From the NCBI RefSeq assembly GCF_038051985.1, contig NZ_CP150291.1, forward strand, positions 124,001 through 188,000: DNA of 64,000 bases, given 5' to 3'. Below, piece by piece: positions 42,539-51,933 of the stretch; the stretch's first letter is position 1; each line of letters begins with the position of its first letter. The notes under the pieces are model-generated. The model did not search any database. It saw only the letters and a list, made by a program, of their open reading frames with translations, and was not told where the DNA came from. A program made the translations under genes and the position numbers. The stretch comes from Solibacillus sp. FSL H8-0523 (GTDB lineage: Bacteria; Bacillota; Bacilli; Bacillales_A; Planococcaceae).

Positions 42539-43738
42539 TTATAACGAGTAAAAATTCATTGTAAAGTAAGGTTGGTTTTTGCTGTTGAAGTCCACACCAA
42601 CAAATACATGAGTAAATTCGTTACGTAAAATATTTTCACGGTGACCGAGTGAATTCATGAGTGCTTCGTGGGCATAAATTGCACTATATTGACCATAGGC
42701 TAAGTTTTCGCCCCACCAGTTATACGTCACGCCGCCTTTTCTCATGCGATCGCCGCCGCGCAGCCCGTTTAAGTCCACATGTCCGAAGAAGTTAGAATCG
42801 GCCATGCTCGCACTATGCTGACGGGCAACTGGATTATACTTGGGTGTGTATTGTAATGGTTTTAAGCCTTCTGCGACACGGGCTTGGTTGATGAGTTCGA
42901 CCATTAAGTTTTCAAGGCCGTCACGTAGCTGTGTAGATTGTGTCGCAAAGAAGCCCGGTTTCGACATTTCTGTTGCAGCACTTACCCATGTCACCGAGCG
43001 TACTTTGTATTTTTTATGGGCATCATAGAAAAAGGTAACATACTGATTGTCAATTAAGTACGTACCGCTTGTTTCTTGGTTGTATTTATCGGTATAGCTT
43101 TGTGTGTATTTCGTGTTGTTTTTTGAAATCCCTTTTAATGGTGCACCGTATTTCGCTTTGACGGTATCACGGGAGCTACCAACTTTAATGCCAAAAACCG
43201 TTTGACCAGTGCGTGTTTCATAGCCGCCGACCGTGTTGCTATTTTTTGTGCCAACTAAATGAAATGCTTTGTAATTTGCTGAAGGCATTTTCCAAAGTAA
43301 ATCATATTCAGAGGCGAAGGTTTTAACTGAAGATGGCGTATTTGAAGTAGCTGAAGTTGCTTCTGTATTTTTTATTGTTGTAAATGGGATGATAATTTCT
43401 TGATTTATGACCTTTCCCTTCGTCGACTTTAATTTATCCGTAACGACAAGTTTGTAGCTGGTACCGTTCGTTAATTTAGTAGTCGGTTTCACTTTTAGTT
43501 TTTTCCCAGAGACAGTTGTAGTAACGGCAATTTTTTTATTAGTTGTAGTTACTATATAGACATTATTTGCAATGGAGCTCGCTGCGATATTTTGATTGAA
43601 TGTAATGGTCCACTCTTTGTTTGTTGCTATATTGGAATAAGATTTCCACTCGGTCTTTGTGCTTGCATTGGTAATAAGTAAGAGCGAACTAAAAAATAGA
43701 GGGATCATGATTGCTATCAGAAAGCTTATTTTTTTCAT
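42539..43738 (-). CDS. Secreted CAP-domain (SCP/YkwD-like) protein
   Basis: A 399-residue exported protein. Residues 1-26 form a signal peptide (KKISFLIAIMIPLFFSSLLL); 30-118 resemble an SbsA-type Ig-like domain (WTITFNQNIAASS, TNGTSYKLVVTDKLKSTKG); 150-265 a CAP-associated domain; and 275-399 a CAP/SCP domain (LINQARVAEGLKPLQY, RQHSASMADSNFFGHVD, GENLAYG, HRENIL). CAP proteins of Bacilli are secreted with roles in envelope or spore biology that remain unclear. GAAGGGAA lies before the ATG. Divergent from the surface-layer gene at 44344. Confidence 0.9.
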   Translation of the reverse strand: MKKISFLIAIMIPLFFSSLLLITNASTKTEWKSYSNIATNKEWTITFNQNIAASSIANNVYIVTTTNKKIAVTTTVSGKKLKVKPTTKLTNGTSYKLVVTDKLKSTKGKVINQEIIIPFTTIKNTEATSATSNTPSSVKTFASEYDLLWKMPSANYKAFHLVGTKNSNTVGGYETRTGQTVFGIKVGSSRDTVKAKYGAPLKGISKNNTKYTQSYTDKYNQETSGTYLIDNQYVTFFYDAHKKYKVRSVTWVSAATEMSKPGFFATQSTQLRDGLENLMVELINQARVAEGLKPLQYTPKYNPVARQHSASMADSNFFGHVDLNGLRGGDRMRKGGVTYNWWGENLAYGQYSAIYAHEALMNSLGHRENILRNEFTHVFVGVDFNSKNQPYFTMNFYSL

Positions 43739-44343
43739 TATTACGTTCCCTTCGTTTTTGCTAACGAAGAGTATTTTATACTGATTTTGTAGGTCATTTC
43801 ATGCATTATGATTGAGCAGCTCATTTGTAAAAGCTACTAAAAAAGCGGAGTTAATCGATATGTTCTAAGGAATATCCAAAAAAAGGGGTGTGGGTATTTT
43901 TGGTTAAAGCTTATTAGGATATAATATATTGGATTGAGAAATGATTTTTTGTACATAGGCTAAAAAAATGAGGTAAAAAAAGTTTTAGAAAATTTCTGGT
44001 TATCGTAAATTCACAATTCCGCCACTTCAAACTAGGTATTTATAACCATTTTTGAAATCTAATGAAAACTTATTTTCCATCTGAACACAATTTTTTGGAT
44101 AAATATTGGAATAATGGGTGAGGTGAAGTTGGTTGGTGATCTAGAGTGATTTTGTCCTTTGACTGGTAAGGTCAGATCAAAATCAGTCCTTTTTTTTGCT
44201 GAAATTGAGGGAATTTGTACAAAAAGCAAAACAAATCACTCTTTTTTGTACAATTTTAAGGAGCGGATGCCGATATAAAGGAAGTAGAATTACAAGTAGA
44301 TTCAGCATGATTTTACAATTCAAAAAGGGAGGTATTCTCTAGC
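43739..44343 (+). promoter_or_regulatory. Long regulatory region upstream of the SLH protein gene
   Basis: 600 bp without a credible gene. TATAAT (43920-43925) may be a -10 box, which would give a leader of about 410 nt. GATTTTG (about 44148) pairs with CAAAATC (about 44178), with a run of eight T after it, terminator-like. TTGTACAAAAAG (44215-44226)/TTTTTGTACAA (44243-44253) is a strong hairpin, and TTTTTTGTACA also occurs at 43945. AAAGGGAGG before the ATG is the ribosome site. Long structured leaders are known for S-layer genes; the attenuation reading is inference. Confidence 0.5.
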
Positions 44344-47300
44344 ATGGAATCGAAAAGAGCACAAAAACTTTCAAAGGCTACAGTTGCAACAATTTTAGCA
44401 GCCAGTGGTGTGATTGTCGCGATCCCACAACCATCACATGCCTATTCTTTCAAAGATATAAATCCATTATCAGACTACTATGAGCCCATCTTAGATTTAG
44501 CGAGCCGCAAAATTGTGACAGGCTATTCAGACGGGACATTTAAACCAAACCAATCAATCACACGTGAAGATGCTGCGAAAATGCTGGCATTAACAATTGA
44601 TATTAATATAAAAAACCCAAAAAAACCAGGATTCAAGGACGTTCCAATGAATAGTCCAAACTACCGCTACATTGCAGCATTAGCAGAAGCGGGCATTATT
44701 AATGGCTATCCAGACAAAACGTTTAAGCCGAAAGAGCCGATTACACGCGGTCAAATGGCAAAAATCTTAACACTAGGTTTTGAATTTGGTGTGTCGACTA
44801 AGTTAAATCACGGCTTTAAGGACGTATCAAGTAAAGATGGCTATGCGTACTTTATTCAAACGCTTTATGATTTAAACATCACAAAGGGAAAGACGGCCAT
44901 TTCTTATGATCCGTTAAACAGCGTAACACGTGCTCAAATGGCAACGTTTATTTGGCGTGCTGAAAAGGCAGACCGTGGCAACCCGGTGTATACGGTAGGG
45001 GATATCATTGGCAACCAAATTTACATAAATGGTGTTGCGCATACAATCGCACCGCATTTACGCAGTATTTTAAGTGCAGCCAATAAAAATATTTTAAAGG
45101 ATGCGACCATTGAGGGGGACTTCTCTGGTAATCGCATTAACAATATTTCAAGACTAACGATTAATGCGAGTGGTACCTCATCGCGCTTACTTGCGATGGA
45201 CGGAGAGTATTCGTCATTTGCAGGCGAGCTTGTGGTCAATGGGAGCTATGTGCGCTTTAAAAACATTACGTTTACGGGTCGCGTTGAACTTGCGGAGGCA
45301 CCGCGTCGTTCATTAGCGAATTTAAGCAATGTCCGTGTGGCAAGTGTTGGTAATGTTGCGCAGTTTATCGATTGGAGTAAGCCAACTGTTGATAAAAACG
45401 AGGACTTTTTAAATCCGATTGATAAGGAAAATTTAGTAGATAAACCAGATCCAACGAAGCCTAATAAAACGTATAAAGATCGTATGCCAAACTTAAAAAA
45501 ATACGTGGACTTTGAGGGCTCAGATGTCCGTCATTTATATGTAACAGCAGATCATGCGTTTTTAAAGGCAGATTATGATATCGATCGTTTATATGTACAG
45601 GGCAATGTGGCCAATTTCGAGCTGTATGCAAGTCCAAATGCGATGTATATCGACACGGATTATAACGTCAACATTTACGGTGTGCATGATATTCGCTATG
45701 TGTACAAGAACACATTAAAAAACGTTCATTTACGTTCGGATGCAACCTATGATAACTACTACATTACATCGAGTAATGGTTTTACAAATATTAGCGATCA
45801 TACGTATATTACGGATGCGATTATTCCTCCAAATAAAACGGTGAATGATGTATTTGACGATTTCGAAACCGACGAGCCACAAATTGGTCATATTGAGGAT
45901 ACGAACGGGAAGCCTGTGTCGCGTGATCCAGTCGGCGATACAGTCATTAAAGACGTAACCTCACCACGTATTACCGATTTAACTGTATCTGCGGGTGGGA
46001 CGATTGCGGATGTTAGTTTAATAGCCGATGAAGACGGCACTTACTACTATGTGGTAAAGCAAGCAGATGAAAAGGCCCCATCGATTAATGAAATTAAAAC
46101 AGGTGGTACAAAACATGCAGGGAAAGGTCCAATTGTGATGGACGAGCCTGCAAAGTTCCAAATAGTGGGGTTAGATACGAAAACAGATTATGTCATTTAT
46201 GCGATTGTGATTGACGCTGCGGACAATGTATCGGAGAAGGAATCTACGGAGTTCTCGACGATTGATAACAGGCCACCGACATTACTTTTAAAACCAACAA
46301 CACCACAGCCAGCTGGTGGTAAACGTTTAGAATTTACGTTTGAAAAAGTTAGTGAACCGGGGACAATTTATTACTACATTCGCGAAGGCAGTAGTGGTAA
46401 CCCACCAGAAATGTCAGTGGATGATGTTATTAAAAATGCGACTGCTACGATTACAGCAACGAAACCGGGAGATATTATCGAAACATCTCGTATTCATGGG
46501 AGCAAGCCAAATCTAGCGGCTATTGAACCGAATAGAACTTATTATGTTTATGCGGTAATGGTTGATAGTACTGGAAATAAGATGACGGTAGTTGAGAATA
46601 AAACGATTAAGTCGGCAATGCCGGATGAAGCCCAGCCGTTTGTAGCAGATAGCGCTCAATTAAGAGTGGTTGATAAGGATAAAGGGATTTTTGAATTTAC
46701 CGCTTCTGAAGAATTAGATAAAACGACAGCTGAAAATGTAGATAATTACACATTAACAGGTACAGCTGTTTTAAATATTACAGGTCAAAAAACAATTAAG
46801 CCGTCAAAGGTTGAAGTAAATAAAAACAAAGTACGTTTTACAATCCCAGCGCTCAACTCATTAGTTAAAGGCGATACCATTCGTGTAACGGTATCAAAAG
46901 ATGTACTCGATTTAGCAGAAAATGAATTTGAGCACACGGATCGTTACCCAGAGGATCAAAACGCGCCGCGAAATGAAGCGTACTATACACATAGTGATGA
47001 TACATTGCCAACGATTAAAATTAACAAAGTAGTTGTTGAAAAGGATCGTAACTTAGTAGAATTCGAAGCCCCAACAAAGGCGGGTACGTACTACTATATG
47101 ATTATGGAATCCGGATTTGATTTTGCTGGAAAAGGCATCACAGCGCGTGACTTCTTAGATGAGTTCGAGCCACAAAATTTAACGAAACCAACGAAGTTTA
47201 ATGAATCAACAGGTGGTAAAGCGTATATCGGCAACCTATTAAACCAGTCTGGCCCAGCGGAATTAGGGGTTAATACTCAATCAATTAAAATTGATTTTGA

Positions 47301-48744
47301 TAAGTTAAATCCGTTCAAGAGTTATTCGGTATACATGATCTTAAAGGACCGTGCTGGTTTAGTGAGCACGCAAATTGTGGGTGCACCCATTGTTTCAGAT
47401 TCGAAGGCACCGTTAATTTATGGCCTAGAAGTAGGGGCAACAAATGGCTTAAATAATAGTGTAGAGTTTAAATTTACAGCAGATGAGCCAGGGGAATTAT
47501 CTGTAATTGCTGTACGTAAATATTTATTTGATACAACAACGAATAGCTATCGTTTAAATACGCAGTTCTTTAATGCGGATGGCACATTAAAAGAAATTCC
47601 ACAGGTGTATCCAACATCAAGCTCGGATGCACAGCGCGAGGCGTTTAAAGCATTAGCAGCAAGTGCTGGCGGTGCAGAAATAGAGCCATTCCGTAAAGGT
47701 GATAACTCGATTAAAATTGGTGGCCTAAATGCGCACCAGGAGTATGGCTTCTATGTAGCAGCAGATGATAAGCTTGGTACAACAGGGAACTTTACCATCT
47801 TTAGTCGTAAAGATGGTGCGGACCCAGCAGCACCAAATGAACCGAATGGTGGTCAGATGCTGAAGACGGCTTATACAGATGGGAAAGCTCCAGAAATTCA
47901 AGAAGTTATTTCACGTAAAGGTGAATTAACTCAAGCTTCTTCAGAATTTATCATTACATTTAGTGAAGCGATTATGCGTCAAAAAGGTGATAGTAACCTT
48001 GCTGACTACAACAAACCAAAAGGCTTTACATTAGGTGAAATTTTAACAATCACTGATGAAAATGGCGTAAATATCACAAGCCAGTATGAAATTGCTGAAG
48101 ATTACGTAGCGGGTATAAGTACAACCGCAACGGATAAGGCTTCTTCGTTGAAGATTAAGCTCAAATCGCCAATCTTAGCAGCAGCAAATCGTTCAATCAA
48201 CGTGAAGCTGAATGAAAACAAGTCTGTTGTTTACGATTACGTTGGTCGAAATGGTGTGAATACAGCTAAGAACCTTGGGAAGTATGTATACCCAGCAGCG
48301 ATTGCGAGTAAATTACTTGATGCAGTACTTACAGGCTACAACATTGGGACAATCCAAGTACCTGCATCTAAGACGATGCGTGTAATTACAGAGTTAGACA
48401 TTGATTTAACTTTAAATCAGAAGTATTACTATGCAGTTACAAGTAGCTCGAGAACATCTGTTGATCCACAACTAGTTCTGAACTTAGTAAGTGACTCAAA
48501 CACGCCGAACAATGATATTTTGACTTATGGCTCAGGTGTCTTACAAACGAATAGCCCAGCAGATAAACAGTTTGTGCTGAATTTAAATGCCCCACCAGCA
48601 AGTGCTGGCTATAATCCAGTATTCACACGAGGAAATCATATTTTCATATTTACAATAGATAAGTATGGAAATATTGTTTGGGCAACGGATACAGGAAATA
48701 AATATCGTTCAATTAGTAACGATTTAAATATTCCGTTGAATTAA
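44344..48744 (+). CDS. Surface-layer-type protein with three SLH domains
   Basis: A 1,466-residue exported protein. A signal peptide ends at SHA (residue 33). Three SLH domains follow at about 34-75, 95-140 and 157-200 (GYSDGTFKPNQSITREDAAKML; GYPDKTFKPKEPITRGQMAKIL; YDPLNSVTRAQMATFIW) and should bind pyruvylated secondary cell-wall polymer. A beta-rich region (about 215-530) is followed by repeated Ig-like modules, each with a Tyr-Tyr-Tyr strand (567, 676, 916, 1361) and several SAPEFT-type linkers such as FTASEELD and FTADEPG. No LPXTG motif. Codon use is clean and biased, as in highly expressed genes. It is monocistronic with a strong terminator and is likely an S-layer or large surface protein; which of the two is unsure. 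Confidence 0.9.
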   Translation: MESKRAQKLSKATVATILAASGVIVAIPQPSHAYSFKDINPLSDYYEPILDLASRKIVTGYSDGTFKPNQSITREDAAKMLALTIDINIKNPKKPGFKDVPMNSPNYRYIAALAEAGIINGYPDKTFKPKEPITRGQMAKILTLGFEFGVSTKLNHGFKDVSSKDGYAYFIQTLYDLNITKGKTAISYDPLNSVTRAQMATFIWRAEKADRGNPVYTVGDIIGNQIYINGVAHTIAPHLRSILSAANKNILKDATIEGDFSGNRINNISRLTINASGTSSRLLAMDGEYSSFAGELVVNGSYVRFKNITFTGRVELAEAPRRSLANLSNVRVASVGNVAQFIDWSKPTVDKNEDFLNPIDKENLVDKPDPTKPNKTYKDRMPNLKKYVDFEGSDVRHLYVTADHAFLKADYDIDRLYVQGNVANFELYASPNAMYIDTDYNVNIYGVHDIRYVYKNTLKNVHLRSDATYDNYYITSSNGFTNISDHTYITDAIIPPNKTVNDVFDDFETDEPQIGHIEDTNGKPVSRDPVGDTVIKDVTSPRITDLTVSAGGTIADVSLIADEDGTYYYVVKQADEKAPSINEIKTGGTKHAGKGPIVMDEPAKFQIVGLDTKTDYVIYAIVIDAADNVSEKESTEFSTIDNRPPTLLLKPTTPQPAGGKRLEFTFEKVSEPGTIYYYIREGSSGNPPEMSVDDVIKNATATITATKPGDIIETSRIHGSKPNLAAIEPNRTYYVYAVMVDSTGNKMTVVENKTIKSAMPDEAQPFVADSAQLRVVDKDKGIFEFTASEELDKTTAENVDNYTLTGTAVLNITGQKTIKPSKVEVNKNKVRFTIPALNSLVKGDTIRVTVSKDVLDLAENEFEHTDRYPEDQNAPRNEAYYTHSDDTLPTIKINKVVVEKDRNLVEFEAPTKAGTYYYMIMESGFDFAGKGITARDFLDEFEPQNLTKPTKFNESTGGKAYIGNLLNQSGPAELGVNTQSIKIDFDKLNPFKSYSVYMILKDRAGLVSTQIVGAPIVSDSKAPLIYGLEVGATNGLNNSVEFKFTADEPGELSVIAVRKYLFDTTTNSYRLNTQFFNADGTLKEIPQVYPTSSSDAQREAFKALAASAGGAEIEPFRKGDNSIKIGGLNAHQEYGFYVAADDKLGTTGNFTIFSRKDGADPAAPNEPNGGQMLKTAYTDGKAPEIQEVISRKGELTQASSEFIITFSEAIMRQKGDSNLADYNKPKGFTLGEILTITDENGVNITSQYEIAEDYVAGISTTATDKASSLKIKLKSPILAAANRSINVKLNENKSVVYDYVGRNGVNTAKNLGKYVYPAAIASKLLDAVLTGYNIGTIQVPASKTMRVITELDIDLTLNQKYYYAVTSSSRTSVDPQLVLNLVSDSNTPNNDILTYGSGVLQTNSPADKQFVLNLNAPPASAGYNPVFTRGNHIFIFTIDKYGNIVWATDTGNKYRSISNDLNIPLN

Positions 48745-48798
48745 ATTCCTGCACCAGGCATCAAACATTTCACCACAATTCATAAATCTATAAAATAG

Positions 48799-48836
48799 AA
48801 CGTCGTGCGAGGGTAACATCTCGTGCGGCGTTTTTT
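48799..48836 (+). terminator. Terminator of the SLH protein gene
   Basis: AACGTCGTGCGAG/CTCGTGCGGCGTT with three G-U pairs, 8-nt loop, T-run. Confidence 0.9.
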
Positions 48837-49080
48837 GTGTGCACTACATGTAGACTAACTTTTCTAAATCTTGCTAAAAAATAATTTTAATATAACAATT
48901 ACTATTCATTTTTTCGGAAAGATGTTATATAATCAATTCATTAATTTTCGTAAATAAACAATATTAAGTCTATAAAATAATTAAATTAATGAAAATTTTG
49001 ATTAAAAAGCGAAAATAATATAAAATATTTCACTTAATGTTCGTGTTTATAAGTGGGATAGATAATAAAGGAGTTTTGTT
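48837..49080. other. AT-rich gap upstream of the OFA transporter
   Basis: No gene. AATCAATTCATTAATT (about 48931) and AATTAATGAAAATTTTGATT (about 48986) form an imperfect inverted repeat. AAAGGAG at 49067 is the ribosome site of the next gene. Confidence 0.4.
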
Positions 49081-50349
49081 GTGGGGAAGTTTGAAAATAA
49101 GTGGATACGTGCTGTTATTCCGGCTTTATTAATTCACTGTAGTATCGGTACGGTTTACTGTTGGTCATTATTTAAGGCGGATATTGCTGCTTACATTGGA
49201 AATTCGGTCGGTGAAGTGGAATGGGCATTCAGTATTGCCATTTTTGTTCTTGGGATGTCGGCGGCTTTTGGTGGGAAGTTTGTGGAAAAAGATATTCATA
49301 AATCATCGCTGCTCGCTGCGCTATTTTTTGTAGTTGGGATGGCGGCAACCGGGTTCTTTATTTCTCAAAAATCACTACTTGGTATTTATATTTCTTATGG
49401 GTTTGTAATGGGGATTGGCCTTGGAATCGGCTATTTAACACCAGTAAAAACACTGATGCTGTGGTTTAAAGAGCAAAAAGGATTGGCAACGGGCCTTGCA
49501 GTTGCTGGCTTTGGTTTAGCAAAAGTAATTGCAAGTCCATTAATGGAACAATTAATGGGTGAAAGAAACAGCGACGGAACGTTAGTAGATCCAACAAATA
49601 TTTATACAATGTTTTACATTTTAGCCGGCTTGTATTTAGTGATGATGGTGATTGGCCACATCCTGTTAAAGAAACCAGCAGGCTATGAAGAATCAGATGT
49701 ACAAGCGCACAGCTTTAGCTATCGCAAAGTGTTAACGAACAAAACGTATCTTGGTATTTGGTTCATGTTCTATATTAATATTACATGTGGCCTTGCGTTA
49801 ATTTCGCAGGAAAAAGGGATTTTAGCATTCATCGGATTTACTGCGATTGGTTTAGTGAGTTCGTTAACGGCGATTTTCAATGCTGGTGGACGTATTGCGT
49901 TTTCTTCATTGGGCGACCGTTTAAAGGACCGCAACTCGATTTATAAAATTATTTTCATTTCATCAATCGCCATTATTGTATGTACGATTGCGTTGGATGG
50001 CATTAATAATTCGATGGCCTTTCTGATTATTGCCTTACTTTGTATTGTCAATGCAGGCTACGGTGGGGGCTTCTCTTCTTTACCGCCACTATTATCGGAC
50101 CGCTTTGGTTTAAATAATATTTCAACGGTGCACGGCTTAGCCTTATCAGCTTGGGCATGGGCAGGATTGTCAGGAAACCAGCTAAGTGCATTTATTCTGG
50201 AAAAGACACAATCGTACGACATGGTGTTATATGTAATTGCTGCGTTATTCGCGGTTGCGACGTTAATTAGTATGTTCGTTGTGAAACCTGAAAAAGTAAA
50301 CTTGGAGCAGGAAGCGTTTTCTAAGAAAGAAGAAATGATCGTAGGGTAA
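49081..50349 (+). CDS. OFA-family MFS transporter (oxalate/formate antiporter type)
   Basis: A 422-residue, 12-TM major facilitator of the oxalate:formate antiporter family. Hallmarks are the N-terminal HCSIGTVYCWSLFK, GLGIGYLTPVKTLMLWF, KGLATGLAVAGFGLAK and YGGGFSSLPPLLSDRFG. Substrates of the family are small carboxylates; the one here is unknown. GTG at 49081 follows AAAGGAG by 7 nt. It is monocistronic, with a 14-bp palindrome 4 bp after the stop and a terminator. Confidence 0.88.
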   Translation: MGKFENKWIRAVIPALLIHCSIGTVYCWSLFKADIAAYIGNSVGEVEWAFSIAIFVLGMSAAFGGKFVEKDIHKSSLLAALFFVVGMAATGFFISQKSLLGIYISYGFVMGIGLGIGYLTPVKTLMLWFKEQKGLATGLAVAGFGLAKVIASPLMEQLMGERNSDGTLVDPTNIYTMFYILAGLYLVMMVIGHILLKKPAGYEESDVQAHSFSYRKVLTNKTYLGIWFMFYINITCGLALISQEKGILAFIGFTAIGLVSSLTAIFNAGGRIAFSSLGDRLKDRNSIYKIIFISSIAIIVCTIALDGINNSMAFLIIALLCIVNAGYGGGFSSLPPLLSDRFGLNNISTVHGLALSAWAWAGLSGNQLSAFILEKTQSYDMVLYVIAALFAVATLISMFVVKPEKVNLEQEAFSKKEEMIVG

Positions 50350-50352
50350 ATT

Positions 50353-50366
50353 TGTGTACGTACACA
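50353..50366. repeat. Perfect 14-bp palindrome
   Basis: TGTGTACGTACACA, directly after the transporter stop codon; possible protein-binding site, function unknown. Confidence 0.5.
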
Positions 50367-50393
50367 GTGAAGTAACAATTTTATAAAAATTTG

Positions 50394-50432
50394 AAGAGCC
50401 TTGTGTAGTTTTTAATTATGCAGGGCTCTTTT
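50394..50432 (+). terminator. Terminator of the OFA transporter gene
   Basis: AAGAGCCTTG/CAGGGCTCTT (one G-U), loop of 17 nt, TTTT. Confidence 0.8.
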
Positions 50433-50559
50433 CAATTTCCTGCATCCAAATAATTCATAGTGCATGAAGTCTAATTACTTTTTTTCTATAGTAATCTCAT
50501 TGTAAACTGATAGGTATATGAGTATTTCTCATGACTATCTAGACGAAAGAGGTAACAAT

Positions 50560-51186
50560 ATGACGACATCTACACAATCAATGACAGACTTAATGCATGC
50601 ACGTAAATCTGTGCGTAAATATAAAGCAGGCGTATCTATTCCACAAGAAACCTTAGCAAAAATTTTAACGGATGCTACTTCTGCACCGTCTTCAAGCAAC
50701 ACGCAACCTTGGCGCTTTTTAGTTTTCCAAGACCAAGAGCTAAAAAAGGAATTACGTGGCTTAGCGTATAACCAAGAACAACTTGAAACTTCTTCTGCGG
50801 TCATTGCAGTACTAGCAGACACAGAAATGTACACACGAAGTGAAGAAATTTACAGCGCAACATGTGAGCAAGGCTTCATGCCACGCGACGTTGCAGAAAA
50901 AATGATTGAAAATACGATTAACCTCTATAAAAATGCACCGAAAGAAACAGTAAAAAATATCGTACACTACGATGCTGGTTTAATTTCTATGCAAATTCTG
51001 CTTCTTGCAAAAGAACGTGGTTATGACACAGTAACAATGGGCGGGTTTGATAAAGTGAAATTTGCAGAGCGCTTCGAGTTACCTGCAAATGAAGTACCAG
51101 TTGTATTGATCGCTATTGGTGAAGCGGCAGAACCAGCGCGTGGTACATCTCGTATGCCACTTGAACGTATTGTTAAATTTTTATAA
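50560..51186 (+). CDS. Nitroreductase family protein
   Basis: A 208-residue FMN-dependent NAD(P)H oxidoreductase of the nitroreductase family. MHARKSVRKY binds FMN phosphate with SAPSSSNTQPWRFLVF, and GGFDKVKFAERFELPANEVPVVLIAIGEA is the C-terminal FMN/dimer region. The upstream frame extends to 50518, but AAAGAGG supports the ATG at 50560. Reduces nitro compounds or quinones in general; the physiological substrate is unknown. It is monocistronic with a small terminator. Confidence 0.9.
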   Translation: MTTSTQSMTDLMHARKSVRKYKAGVSIPQETLAKILTDATSAPSSSNTQPWRFLVFQDQELKKELRGLAYNQEQLETSSAVIAVLADTEMYTRSEEIYSATCEQGFMPRDVAEKMIENTINLYKNAPKETVKNIVHYDAGLISMQILLLAKERGYDTVTMGGFDKVKFAERFELPANEVPVVLIAIGEAAEPARGTSRMPLERIVKFL

Positions 51187-51249
51187 TCTGCATTAAGTAA
51201 ATTAGAATTTTCTGCAGTGGGTGCACACAACGAATCCCATGCAAACCAG

Positions 51250-51275
51250 CGCTCGGCTAATCGCCGGGCGTTTTT
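51250..51275 (+). terminator. Terminator of the nitroreductase gene
   Basis: CGCTCGGC/GCCGGGCG (one G-U), 5-nt loop, five T. Confidence 0.8.
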
Positions 51276-51402
51276 ATTTGCGAATACTCCAGAAGCGACT
51301 TAATCCAACTACCTAATTAATCCCCTAAAATTTTACTCGTTTATAAAGGGGAAGTAGGGGGAAGCTTAGTAAAGAACACGCTATTCAAAAGGAGGAACTT
51401 TA

Positions 51403-51711
51403 ATGTCTGAAGAATTAAATCAAGTAGATCAGAAATTGAAAGATTTATCCCCAGAAGAAAAAGACAGGATTTTAAATAACTTTAATCAGTTCAAAAGCTA
51501 TTTAAATGAGCAGCTCTCTAAAGGAAAAAGACTCGGTCTAAGCGATGAGTTTTTAGCTAAGGGTGCCAAGTTTGTTGCTGACCATTTAGCGAAAAATGAA
51601 GAACCACGTAATAGTGAACAAAAACTGCTGCAAGAAATGTGGAAGGTTTCGGATGATGAAGCCAAAAAACATATTGCGTTGGCATTAGTGAAAATGATTC
51701 AAACTGATTAA
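51403..51711 (+). CDS. DUF3243 (YmfJ-like) protein
   Basis: A 102-residue helical cytoplasmic protein. FNQFKSYLNEQLSKGKRLGLSDEF and NSEQKLLQEMWKVSDDEAKKHIALALVKMI match the DUF3243 pattern of B. subtilis YmfJ, which is small and of unknown function. AAAGGAGG precedes the ATG at 51403. Monocistronic with its own terminator. Confidence 0.85.
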   Translation: MSEELNQVDQKLKDLSPEEKDRILNNFNQFKSYLNEQLSKGKRLGLSDEFLAKGAKFVADHLAKNEEPRNSEQKLLQEMWKVSDDEAKKHIALALVKMIQTD

Positions 51712-51757
51712 ACGTACTGTAAAGCTACTGCACGCAGTAAACAAGTCATAAAACCCC

Positions 51758-51796
51758 AAAATCCTTGTGTGAAGCTCAAGCCACGCAAGGATTTTT
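51758..51796 (+). terminator. Terminator of the DUF3243 gene
   Basis: AAAATCCTTG/CAAGGATTTT with an 18-nt loop containing a further GTG/CAC pair, T-run. Confidence 0.85.
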
Positions 51797-51933
51797 TACA
51801 TGAACGGCAAGGATTACTCCCTAATCCGTGCAACGTTTATTTTTTTAATTGCCTTTGATTGGGGGTTTGTTTTCTACAAAATACCCAATAATAAACACGG
51901 TACCAACTCCAACATGCAAAGGGGACAAGAATT

